Of a stretch of 64,000 nt of DNA, positions 36,224-44,422 are shown in pieces. The DNA is from Streptomyces sp. CBMA123. GTDB lineage: Bacteria > Actinomycetota > Actinomycetes > Streptomycetales > Streptomycetaceae. The DNA is taken from positions 1 through 64,000 of the forward strand of contig NZ_MECK01000079.1 in assembly GCF_014596465.1 (NCBI RefSeq). The letters are read 5' to 3'. How positions within the stretch are numbered: position 1 is the first letter of the stretch; each line of letters begins with the position of its first letter. The notes beneath the pieces are model-generated. The model was given only the letters and a program-made list of their open reading frames with translations. It had not been told where the DNA came from and did not search any database. Made by a program: the position numbers and the translations under genes.

Positions 36224-39200
36224 ATGACCGAAACCACGACCGAGGCCGTGCCGGCGACACCGAGCGGGGCCGTGAGCGTGAGCGTGAGCGTGAGCGTGAG
36301 CGTGGCCGAGACCGAGACCGAGACCTTGAGCGGCGAGCCCGAGTGGGGCGTCCCGCTGGTGGACCTCTCCGACCGGCCGCCCGTCAGCGTCCCCGTGCTG
36401 CGGACCATGGAACTGGCCAGAGAGCACGGCTCGGTGTTCCTCCAGCGCCTGCACGGCCGCGAGGTGCTGATGGTCAGCAGCCTGGAGCTGGTCGAGGAAC
36501 TGGCCGACGAGGAGCGCTTCACCAAGGCCGTCGGCCCGGCGCTGGAGAACGTCCGAGAGTTCACCGGGGACGGCCTGTTCACCGCCTACAACGACGAGCC
36601 GAACTGGGCCAGGGCGCACGACATCCTGATGCCCGCCTTCGCGCTCGGGTCGATGCGCACCTACCACCCGGTGATGCTCACGGTGGCCCGCCGGGTGATC
36701 GAGTCCTGGGACCGCCGCTCGGCCGCCGGACTGACCGTGGACGTGCCCGGCGACATGACCAGGATGACCCTGGACACCATCGGACTGGCCGGGTTCGGCT
36801 TCGACTTCGGCTCCTTCGAACGGGACGAGCCCCACCCGTTCGTGGAGGCGATGGTGCGCTGCCTGGAGTGGGCGATGACCAAGCTCACCCGCGACCCCGA
36901 GCTGGACCACAGCGAGCGCGACGCCGCGTTCCGGCGGGACGCCGACTACCTGGCCGGCGTGGTGGACGAGGTGATCGCCGCCCGGGCCGGGAGCGGCGCC
37001 GAGGCCGGCCCGGCCGAGGACCTGCTCGGCCTGATGCTCGGCGCGGTGCACCCCGCCGACGGCAGCCGGCTGGACATGGAGAACATCCGCAACCAGGTGA
37101 TCACCTTCCTGATCGCCGGCCACGAGACCACCTCGGGCGCGCTGTCCTTCGCGCTGCACTACCTGGCCCAGCACCCGTCCGAACTCCGGCTGGTCCAGCA
37201 GGAGGTGGACGCGCTCTGGGGCGACGAGGCCGACCCGGAGCCCTCGTACGAGGACGTCGGCCGGCTGCGGTACACCCGGCAGGTGCTCAACGAGGCGCTG
37301 CGGCTGTGGCCGACGGCACCCCAGTTCAGCCGGGAGGCGCGCGCGGAGACCCTCCTCGGCGGGCGGATCCCGGTCCGCCCCGGGACGCCGATCTTCGTGC
37401 TGACCCCGATGCTGCACCGCGACCCGGCCTGGGGCGACAACCCGGAGCTGTTCGACCCCTCCCGGTTCGACCCGGAGCGCGAGGCGGCCCGCTCGCCGCA
37501 CGCCTTCAAGCCCTTCGGCACCGGTGAACGCGCCTGCATCGGCCGCCAGTTCGCGCTGCACGAGGCGACCATGCTGCTGGGCATGCTGGTCCACCGCTAC
37601 CGGCTGATCGACCACGCCGGCTACCGGCTGACCCTCAAGCAGACGCTCACCATCAAGCCCGACGGGTTCACCCTCGCCCTCGCCCCGCGCACCCCCGCGC
37701 CGATGGCCCAGCACTCGAAGCCGGTCCAGCCGGTCGGGACCGCCGAGCCGGCCGAGCGCGCCGGGAGGGTCCGCCAGGGCACCGGCCTGCTGCTCCTGCA
37801 CGGCTCCAACTACGGCGCCTGCCGCGACTTCAGCCGCCAACTCGCCGACGCCGCCGCCGAACTGGGCTGCGACACCGAGACCGCCCCGCTGGACGCGTAC
37901 GCCGACGGCCTGCCCACCGACCGGCTGGTGGTGATCACCGCCGCCTCGTACAACGGCCAACCCACCGACGACGCGGCCGAGTTCGTCCGCCGGCTGCGCG
38001 AGGCCCCGGACGGCGCGGCCGACGGCGTCGAGTACGCCGTGCTCGGCATCGGCGACCGCACCTACGCCGCCACCTACCAGCGCATCCCCACCCTGATCGA
38101 CGAGCGGCTCACCGCCCTCGGCGGCACCCGGCTGCTCGACCGCGCCGAGGCCGACGCCTCCGGCGATCTGGCCGGCACCGTCCGGGAGTTCACCGAGGCG
38201 CTGACCGACCTGCTGCTGGTGCGCCACGGCGACGCCGACGCCGCGACCCGGCCCCGGGAGGAGGCCGGGTACACGGTGACCGAGCTGGTCGGCGGCCCGC
38301 TGCACGCACTGGCCACCCGGCACGGCATGAGCGAGCTGACCGTCACCGCAGTCGACAGCCTGACCGACCCCGGCTACCACCGGGTCAAGCGCCTCGTCCG
38401 GCTGGCGCTGCCCGAGGGCGCCGAGTACCGGACCGCCGACCACCTCACCGTGCTGCCGGCCAACGACCCCGCCCTGGTCGAGCGCGCCGCCAAGCTGCTC
38501 GGCGCCGACCCGGAGACGGTGCTCGGCATCGTCGCCCACCGGCGCACCGGCCTCGCCGTCGACCGCCCGCTCACCGTACGGGAGTTGCTCACCCACCAGG
38601 TCGAACTGCAGGACCGCCCGACCGCCGAACAGCGCGCCGCGCTCGCCGCGCTCAATCCCTGCCCGCCCGAGCAGGCCGCCCTGCGCGCACTGCCCGCGGA
38701 CGACCCGCGCACCCTGCTCGACCTGATCGAGGACCATCCGGCCCTGCGGGAGGCGCTCAGCTGGCCCGTCCTGCTGGACCTGCTGCCGCCGATCCGGCCC
38801 CGGCACTACTCGATCTCCTCCTCGCCCGCGTCCCCGTCCGCCGGCGCGCAGGACGGCGCCGGCACCCGCGAGGTCGACCTGATGGTCTCGGTGCTCAGCG
38901 CGCCGGCCCGCTCCGGCCGGGGCACCTACCGGGGCACCGGCTCCGGCTACCTGGACCGGCTGGCCGTCGGTGACACCGTCCTGGCCAGGGTCCAGCCCTG
39001 CCGGGAGGCGTTCCGGATCGGCCACCGCACCCCCGTGGTCATGATCGCCGCCGGCACCGGCCTGGCGCCCTTCCGCGGCGCCGTCGCCGACCGTCGCGCG
39101 CTGCTCGCCTCGGGAACCCGGCGCGCGGACCTCGCCCCGGCGCTGCTGTACTTCGGCTGCGACGCCCCGGACGCCGACTACCTGCACCGCGCCGAGCTGG

Positions 39201-39502
39201 AGGAGGCCGAACTGGCCGGCGCGGTCTCGATGCGGCCCGCGTTCAGCGAACGGCCGCAGGACGGGCGGCGCTTCGTCCAGGACCGCATCGCGGCCGAGGC
39301 GGCGGAGGTCTGGGCGCTGCTCGCCGCCGGGGCCGAGGTGTACGTGTGCGGCGACGGCGCCCGGATGGCGCCGGGCGTGCGGGCGGCCTTCCGGGCGCTC
39401 TACCGGGAGCACACGCCGGGCGCGGACGAGCAGCAGGCCCAGGACTGGCTGCAGGGCCTGGTCGAGGCCGGCCGCTACGTCGAGGACGTCTACGCGGGCT
39501 GA
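36224..39502 (+). CDS. Self-sufficient cytochrome P450-reductase fusion (CYP102/BM3-like)
   Basis: 1,092 residues in three parts. P450 (about 30-490): I-helix FLIAGHETTSG near 299 and heme ligand FGTGERACIGRQ near 437. FMN flavodoxin domain (about 520-670): LLLLHGSNYGACRDFSRQL, VLGIGDRTYAATYQ. FAD/NADPH reductase (about 690-1092): RHYSISSSPASPS, VVMIAAGTGLAPFRG, LYFGCDAPDADYL, VYVCGDGARMA. Such enzymes hydroxylate fatty acids or related chains without separate redox partners. Start ATG at 36224 after GGGAGGGAC. The first 35 residues are low-complexity (VSVSVSVSV, TETETET), encoded by hexamer repeats. Divergent from a PAS-LuxR gene. Confidence 0.92.
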   Translation: MTETTTEAVPATPSGAVSVSVSVSVSVAETETETLSGEPEWGVPLVDLSDRPPVSVPVLRTMELAREHGSVFLQRLHGREVLMVSSLELVEELADEERFTKAVGPALENVREFTGDGLFTAYNDEPNWARAHDILMPAFALGSMRTYHPVMLTVARRVIESWDRRSAAGLTVDVPGDMTRMTLDTIGLAGFGFDFGSFERDEPHPFVEAMVRCLEWAMTKLTRDPELDHSERDAAFRRDADYLAGVVDEVIAARAGSGAEAGPAEDLLGLMLGAVHPADGSRLDMENIRNQVITFLIAGHETTSGALSFALHYLAQHPSELRLVQQEVDALWGDEADPEPSYEDVGRLRYTRQVLNEALRLWPTAPQFSREARAETLLGGRIPVRPGTPIFVLTPMLHRDPAWGDNPELFDPSRFDPEREAARSPHAFKPFGTGERACIGRQFALHEATMLLGMLVHRYRLIDHAGYRLTLKQTLTIKPDGFTLALAPRTPAPMAQHSKPVQPVGTAEPAERAGRVRQGTGLLLLHGSNYGACRDFSRQLADAAAELGCDTETAPLDAYADGLPTDRLVVITAASYNGQPTDDAAEFVRRLREAPDGAADGVEYAVLGIGDRTYAATYQRIPTLIDERLTALGGTRLLDRAEADASGDLAGTVREFTEALTDLLLVRHGDADAATRPREEAGYTVTELVGGPLHALATRHGMSELTVTAVDSLTDPGYHRVKRLVRLALPEGAEYRTADHLTVLPANDPALVERAAKLLGADPETVLGIVAHRRTGLAVDRPLTVRELLTHQVELQDRPTAEQRAALAALNPCPPEQAALRALPADDPRTLLDLIEDHPALREALSWPVLLDLLPPIRPRHYSISSSPASPSAGAQDGAGTREVDLMVSVLSAPARSGRGTYRGTGSGYLDRLAVGDTVLARVQPCREAFRIGHRTPVVMIAAGTGLAPFRGAVADRRALLASGTRRADLAPALLYFGCDAPDADYLHRAELEEAELAGAVSMRPAFSERPQDGRRFVQDRIAAEAAEVWALLAAGAEVYVCGDGARMAPGVRAAFRALYREHTPGADEQQAQDWLQGLVEAGRYVEDVYAG
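36272..36324 (+). repeat. Hexanucleotide repeats in the P450 N-terminus
   Basis: Five GTGAGC units (36272-36301) followed by three GAGACC units (36307-36324). They encode alternating Val-Ser and Thr-Glu in the N-terminal extension. In-frame length changes are possible without a frameshift. Confidence 0.75.
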
Positions 39503-39574
39503 GCGCCCCGAACGTGACACCCCGACGGTCGTCCGCCCGCCGTATCTGCTCCGGCGCAGCGGGCGGACGACCGC

Positions 39575-40918
39575 TCAGGGGCGCAGCAGGGCGTCGATCC
39601 GCGCCGCCACGGACAGCAGCTCCCGGTCGGCCAGCCGGGGCCCGATCAGCTGGACCCCGACCGGGGCGGACCCGTCGACCGGCAGCGGAATCGTCAGCGA
39701 GGGCAGGCCCGCGGTGGCCGCCGGGGAGGTGTTGCGGATCAGGGTGTGGAAGGTGGGCACGTCGCGGCCGTTGAGCGGTAGGCTGTCCTCGTGCCGGCGC
39801 AGCGGCCGGGCGCACACCGGGACGGTGGGACTGAGGACCGCGTCCAGCCCGTGCGCGCCGAACAGCTCGGCGTAGGCGTCCTGCAGGGCGCGGCGCGCGT
39901 CCAGCGCCCGGCGCAGGCCCTCGGGCCCCGGGTGACCGGGGGCGGTGGGCAGCGCGGTGGCCCAGAGCAGCGCCGCGATGTCCGGGTCACCGACCGCGGC
40001 GATCACCTCGGCGGCGCTGAGTCCGGCGCGGTGCTCGTCGAGGTAGTGCTCCAGGGCGGCGGCGAACTCGCCGAAGACGAGCGGGAATCCGATCCGGGCG
40101 TCGGCCTCGGCCAGCTGCGCCGTGTCCACCGGGACCCACTGCGCCCCCGCCGCGCCGAGCCGCTCGACGACCGTCTCCCAGCAGGCCTGGACCGGGCCCT
40201 CCAGGTCCTCGGCGAACACCTGCCGGGGCAGCCCCAGCCGCAGCGGCCGCCCGGGTGCCCGGAGCGCCGTGGCCTCCCCGGTGACCAGGGCGTCCAGCGC
40301 GGTGAGGCGCTCCAGCGAGCGGGCCATCAGCCCCGGGGTGTCCCGGGTGGTCGACAGCGGGGTGACCCCCGCCGAGGAGTAGCGCCCGGCGCTGGGGCGC
40401 AGACCGTAGACCCCGTTGAGCGCGGCCGGGATGGTGACCGAACCGCCGGTGTCCGTGCCCAGCCCGGCCTCCGCCACGCCCGCCGCCACCGCGGCCGCCG
40501 TCCCGCCGCTGCTGCCGCCCGCGAACAGGTCCGGGTCGGTGGCGTTCCCGACGGCCCCGAAGGTGTGGTTGCACGAGGTGGCCCCCAAGGACAACTCGTG
40601 CATGTTGGTCTTGCCCAGCACGATCGCGCCGGCCGACCGCAGCGCCGCGACCACGGGCGCGTCGGCGTCCGGGACGAAGCCGGCGAGCGCGGGCGTGCCC
40701 GCGGTGTTGGGCAGGCCGGCGACATGGATGTTGTCCTTGACGACCAGCGACCACGGTGCGGGCCCGCCCTGCTCGTCCCGGCGGGCGGCCTCCGCGAGCG
40801 CCCGCTCGGCGTCGAGCGTGATGAACGCGTTGAGGTGCCGGACGGTACCGGCCCGGTCGAGCGCGGCCGACACGAGCGCCTGTGCGGGCCCCGGGCCCGC
40901 GGTCTCCGGCTGGGCCAT
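39575..40918 (-). CDS. Amidase-signature hydrolase
   Basis: 447 residues. The Ser-cisSer-Lys triad region is visible: Lys in SLVVKDNIHVAGLPNTAGT near 73, GGSSGGTAAAVAAGVAEAGLGTDTGGSVTIPAA (cis-Ser and nucleophile Ser) near 150-180. C-terminal NTSPAATAGLPSLTIPLP is normal. It hydrolyses a carboxamide; relatives include mandelamide hydrolase, indoleacetamide hydrolase and allophanate hydrolase, and the actual substrate is unclear. Start ATG at 40918 follows AAGGAG. Cytoplasmic, monocistronic, convergent with the P450 gene. Intact. Confidence 0.88.
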   Translation of the reverse strand: MAQPETAGPGPAQALVSAALDRAGTVRHLNAFITLDAERALAEAARRDEQGGPAPWSLVVKDNIHVAGLPNTAGTPALAGFVPDADAPVVAALRSAGAIVLGKTNMHELSLGATSCNHTFGAVGNATDPDLFAGGSSGGTAAAVAAGVAEAGLGTDTGGSVTIPAALNGVYGLRPSAGRYSSAGVTPLSTTRDTPGLMARSLERLTALDALVTGEATALRAPGRPLRLGLPRQVFAEDLEGPVQACWETVVERLGAAGAQWVPVDTAQLAEADARIGFPLVFGEFAAALEHYLDEHRAGLSAAEVIAAVGDPDIAALLWATALPTAPGHPGPEGLRRALDARRALQDAYAELFGAHGLDAVLSPTVPVCARPLRRHEDSLPLNGRDVPTFHTLIRNTSPAATAGLPSLTIPLPVDGSAPVGVQLIGPRLADRELLSVAARIDALLRP

Positions 40919-40986
40919 GGGGGGTGGGCTCCTTCGCGCTTGCACCGGTCCGCACCCCCGCGGGCGCGGGCGTGACCGGGTGACGG

Positions 40987-41166
40987 GTGATCACACCGTA
41001 CCGGGGCCGGACGGCCCGGCGGGAGCCGGGCTCCGCCGTCGAACACGGGTTCCGCTTCGTGGCGGCAGTGCCGGGCTACCACTACCGGCGCGGGGGCGCC
41101 GACTGGATCCTGCTCTTCTTCGAGCCCGTCGAACGACTGGCGCTCCTGACCTTCGACTGGAGCTGA
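40987..41166 (+). pseudogene. C-terminal fragment of an unidentified protein
   Basis: In the frame ending with TGA at 41164-41166 the last ~30 codons (FRFVAAVPGYHYRRGGADWI, then LLFFEPVERLALLTFDWS) have the look of a conserved protein end with aromatic residues. The first in-frame GTG is at 40987 but the beginning is Arg/Pro-rich and unconvincing. No promoter or ribosome site. Probably the tail of a deleted gene. The following 170 bases (41167-41338) hold nothing recognisable. Confidence 0.4.
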
Positions 41167-41338
41167 CCCCGCCCCGCTCCGGTGCGGACCCGCCCGGAGT
41201 GCCGGTACCGACGACAACTCCGGCTGAACCAAAGGACCTTGCCGACGTACTGCTGAACGCTGGGTGGGCTGGTCCCGTGTGGGAGTCGCACCGCCGGCAG
41301 TGGTTGACGGCGACTGAAGGGACGGCCCGGTGTTCCGG

Positions 41339-42505
41339 CTACGGCTGTGGGCGGAACTGGATGACGGCGTGGCGGCCGTTGGTGCGCCACGGGGTGGCGG
41401 TCGCGTCGAGACGGGTCACGGTGTCGGCGTCCAGGCCGACGATCACATCGGACTTCAGGGTCCGCAGGGCCGCCACGGCGGTGGGGAAGTGGCCCGCGGC
41501 GTCGGGGAACGGGGTGGTCGGGGGCCAGAGCCGGTCGCCCACCAGGCGGCGGTAGTTGAGGTCGCCCTTGAGGATCGTCAGTGCCGCGCCCGCGAGTTCG
41601 GCCCGGAGGTCGGCGGGCAGGTCGTGGTACGGGAGCGGCGCGCAGAAGAACGGATGGGTGCGGACGGCGAGGGTGCCGCCGCCCATCGCCCGCCAGAGCC
41701 GGTCGCCGACGGCCGCTGCCACCGGCGAGGGGGCGGTGCGCAGGCGGGTGAGCGAGGCGAGGACGTCGGCCGTGGTCGCGTCCGACACGAAGTACGGCTG
41801 CGGCTTCACGTAGAGGGCCACCTCGGCGGCCAGGCCGCTGGTCAGGAGGTGGTCGATCAGCACGAGGTCCGGCAGCAGCTCCCGGCCGGCGTTGTCCGCG
41901 ATGACGCAGACCCGCCCGCCCCCGGCCCGTCGCAGCTCGGCCCAGAGCCGTGCGCTGTCGTCGGTGAGCAGTTCGGAGGCGGCCGGGCCGCCGGGCTGCG
42001 CCGTGAGCTGGAAGCTGAGGTCGGCGCGGTTGCCCCACAGTGCGGAGGTCAGCAGCGCGTCCGCCCGCCGGGCCGCCGGGAGGTCGTCGAGTTCGCTCAG
42101 CGCGGCCAGTTCGCCGTCCACGGCAGCCCCGGCCAGCTCGGCGTCCTTGAACGGTGCGAACGGGTCGACGCCCTGCCAGGCGCCGGGCCGGAAGTACCCG
42201 GTGGCGTCGAGCAGCCGCCGGTAGAAGTAGCTCTCCGCCCACAGGAACGGCGCCTCGCCCCACGGCCTGCCCCACAGGCCCTCGCCCCACCGCCGCCACC
42301 GGGCGGCGTCCGGAGCGTCCTCGCCCAGCGGCTCCAGGACACCGGTGGTGCTCTCCGTCAGCAGCCGCTCGACCGCCGCCCGCTCGGCCGGGCCGTACGG
42401 CAGGGCGTCGAGGACCTCTCGGACGAGCCGGGGGTGGCGCTCGTGGAAGACGCCCCGGGCGAAGGACCCGGGGACGTCACTGCGGATCACGGGGGCGTGC
42501 GACAC
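41339..42505 (-). CDS. DUF89/ARMT1-type damage-control phosphatase
   Basis: 388 residues. The metal site and family signature are visible: VIADNAGRELLPDLVLIDHLL near 205, TLAVRTHPFFCAPLPYHDLP near 280 and ILKGDLNYRRLVGDRLWPP near 315. This DUF89 subgroup III family (ARMT1-like) dephosphorylates damaged or excess sugar phosphates such as fructose 1-phosphate. Start at 42505 (MSHAPVIRSDVPGSFA) matches the family. Lone gene on the minus strand. Intact. Confidence 0.85.
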   Translation of the reverse strand: MSHAPVIRSDVPGSFARGVFHERHPRLVREVLDALPYGPAERAAVERLLTESTTGVLEPLGEDAPDAARWRRWGEGLWGRPWGEAPFLWAESYFYRRLLDATGYFRPGAWQGVDPFAPFKDAELAGAAVDGELAALSELDDLPAARRADALLTSALWGNRADLSFQLTAQPGGPAASELLTDDSARLWAELRRAGGGRVCVIADNAGRELLPDLVLIDHLLTSGLAAEVALYVKPQPYFVSDATTADVLASLTRLRTAPSPVAAAVGDRLWRAMGGGTLAVRTHPFFCAPLPYHDLPADLRAELAGAALTILKGDLNYRRLVGDRLWPPTTPFPDAAGHFPTAVAALRTLKSDVIVGLDADTVTRLDATATPWRTNGRHAVIQFRPQP

Positions 42506-42654
42506 GGGCTCGTCTTCCTGGTCGTACGGGGCTGGGGCGGGGCCGTGGTGGTGGCCGGCTGCAGCCGAGCGTAGACGATCACGAGCCGAGGGCGGGCGGG
42601 GGAACGTCGGGCGAGAAAAGTGTTATCCGGCTGCTCGTCGGGCGCTCTCCTGGG

Positions 42655-42768
42655 CGTGGGAACGAACGCGCAAGGCCGCGGCAGAGGGTATGCGGCCGGC
42701 ACGCGGGGTTCGAGATGGGGCGCTCCGCTCGGAGAACGGGAGTCTCCGGGCCCGCGTTCGTTCCCACG
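42655..42768. repeat. 16-bp inverted repeat pair around an 82-base spacer
   Basis: CGTGGGAACGAACGCG (42655-42670) returns in inverse at 42753-42768 without mismatch. It lies in the gene-free stretch 42506-42860 between the DUF89 gene and the GNAT terminator. It could be a large stem-loop, a pair of operator sites or ends of a small non-coding element; the interior has no open frame of note. Confidence 0.5.
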
Positions 42769-42803
42769 GCGCCCGGTCGGATCGTCCCGTCCGTCCGACG
42801 CCG

Positions 42804-42847
42804 CCCGGCGGTCCGCAGGCGTTCCCCCACGGCAGCGGACCGCCGGG
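42804..42847 (-). terminator. Terminator after the GNAT gene
   Basis: CCCGGCGGTCCGC (42804-42816) pairs with 42835-42847; 13-bp perfect stem, 18-base loop. It starts 14 bases after the stop codon of the leftward GNAT gene. Confidence 0.6.
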
Positions 42848-42860
42848 CCCTCGGGGCTCG

Positions 42861-43433
42861 TCAGGCGCGCTGGAGCCGCCATACCTGCTCCTCGCCGGTC
42901 TCCGCCGGGGCGATCGCCTCGGCCGGGCGGCGCAGGTGCTCGGTGAAGCCGAGCCGGACCGGGATGGCGCGGCTGGCGTGGTTGGCCGGGTCGTGGATGA
43001 TCTCGACGAAGGCCACACCCGGGAGCCGGAAGGCCTGCTCGGTGAGCGCCCGGGCGGTGCGGGTGGCGATGCCGCGGCCGGTGGCGCCGGGGTGCAGCCA
43101 GTAGCCGATCTCCCGGCCGCCCTCGGGGGTGTCCTCGCGCCGGAACAGTCCGCAGGCGCCGACGATCGCCCCGTCCAGCAGGATCGCGTAGGTGAAGTCC
43201 CTGCCGCTCTCCCACAGCGTCTGCCGCTTGGCCAGGAACTCGGTGGTCTTCGCCAGACTGTGCTCGGCGACCCACGGCATCCAGGGCCGCAGGTGCTCCA
43301 GCGACTCCTCGATGACCCGGAAGAACTCGGGGAGGTCCGCCTCGCCGCGGAAACGGCGCAGCGTCACCTCGCCCAGGACGATTTCCGGCTCTGCTCGCTC
43401 CATCGGCTCCATCAGCTCCACCTTGTGCTCCAT
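42861..43433 (-). CDS. GNAT family N-acetyltransferase (RimJ/RimL type)
   Basis: 190 residues from ATG 43433; an earlier in-frame ATG exists. Motifs: the N-terminal VTLRRFRGEADLPEFFRVI, then GRDFTYAILLDGAIVGACGLFRRED, and the acetyl-CoA loop IGYWLHPGATGRGIATRTARAL (R/QxxGxG/A). C-terminal HDPANHASRAIPVRLGFTEH is the usual RimL end. Likely acetylates a protein N-terminus or a small amine; target not known. It lies just downstream of, and in the same direction as, the membrane-protein gene (16 bases), so they may be cotranscribed. Intact. Confidence 0.85.
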   Translation of the reverse strand: MEHKVELMEPMERAEPEIVLGEVTLRRFRGEADLPEFFRVIEESLEHLRPWMPWVAEHSLAKTTEFLAKRQTLWESGRDFTYAILLDGAIVGACGLFRREDTPEGGREIGYWLHPGATGRGIATRTARALTEQAFRLPGVAFVEIIHDPANHASRAIPVRLGFTEHLRRPAEAIAPAETGEEQVWRLQRA

Positions 43434-43449
43434 CCACGGAGGATGTCCG

Positions 43450-44169
43450 CTACGCCGATGCCCGTGCAACACGATTACGGCGCTCGCGCAGCTGGTACAG
43501 CAGGGCGCCGACGCCGGCCGCGACCGCGGAGATGACGATCAGCGAGACGTCGGCGGTGCCCACCATGGCGAGGTCGAAGCGGGGGTTCTCGGCGGACTCG
43601 GTGAACTCCGGGTCCACCAGACCGTCCGGGTCCTCGGTGACGCTGACCCGCTCGCCCGCCGTGTCGGCGGAGCCGCAGCTGACGGACTCCGTGCGTTCCG
43701 GGGCACCGTCGTAGCGCACGGCGCACGAGTAGCTGGTGGTCTTGCCGTGGATCACCCGGACGGCGACGACGGTGCCCGGGTGGGTCGTGCCGCGCATCGA
43801 CAGCACGGTGGACTGGGTGGTGTTCATGCTCAGCAGCGGCACCGCGACCAGCGGAGCCACCAGCAGCGCCAGCGCCAGAACCCGCAGCACCCCGGACTGG
43901 CAGAGGCACACCAGGGTGTAGATCAGACCGATCGCCCCGGCGAGGACCAGCCCCAGCGACGGGAGGAGGAACCACGCCCCGAACGCACCGAGCGCCCCGC
44001 CGAGCGGCAGCAGCACGGCCGCCGCCGGGATCCACAGCGCCGTCAACAGCGGCCGCCGCGGCCACGGCGCGTCGTTCTTCCCCTGCCGATCGCCGGCCCG
44101 GCCGGCCCGGCCGTTTCGGCGGTGCGGCTGCCCGGGAGTCTGCTGCCCGGGCGTCCCGTAGTGCGTCAT
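43450..44169 (-). CDS. Membrane protein of unknown function
   Basis: 239 residues. N-terminal 40 residues are Gly/Gln/Arg-rich and cytoplasmic. Three hydrophobic segments near 45-110 (LLTALWIPAAAVLLPLGGALG, FLLPSLGLVLAGAIGLIYTLV, VLALALLVAPLVAVPLL), then an outside beta-like domain with two cysteines (TTSYSCAVRYDG, SVSCGSA), and a last membrane helix (SLIVISAVAAGVGALLY). The lone Cys pair could form a disulfide. Layout resembles DUF3592-like actinomycete membrane proteins. Function unknown. Start ATG at 44169. Confidence 0.7.
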   Translation of the reverse strand: MTHYGTPGQQTPGQPHRRNGRAGRAGDRQGKNDAPWPRRPLLTALWIPAAAVLLPLGGALGAFGAWFLLPSLGLVLAGAIGLIYTLVCLCQSGVLRVLALALLVAPLVAVPLLSMNTTQSTVLSMRGTTHPGTVVAVRVIHGKTTSYSCAVRYDGAPERTESVSCGSADTAGERVSVTEDPDGLVDPEFTESAENPRFDLAMVGTADVSLIVISAVAAGVGALLYQLRERRNRVARASA

Positions 44170-44422
44170 GGCGGGAGATCCTGCCAGGTCAGCCCGGGGG
44201 CGGGCGGAGCCGGGGAGATTCCTTTGCCGGAGCGGCCGGCTTGTGGAGGTCCCCGGGGGGACCGGTGGAAGCCGGTCACACGGCGCGGACCGGGACCAGC
44301 ACGCAGGGCCCTGAGCGACGGCCTGTCCGAGGGACCGGGCATGACCGGGGGCGAGCCCAGGACGAGGCCGGTTGATCGAGGGCGGCTGACCGGGGGTGGC
44401 GGTGGGGGAGGGTTCCGCCGGG

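Noticed and set aside
36218..39520. Very long minus-strand open frame (1,100 codons) opposite the P450 gene
   Set aside because: Shadow frame produced by high third-position G/C; composition is Gly/Val/Arg/Gln with no family motifs, while the plus strand encodes a complete P450-reductase.
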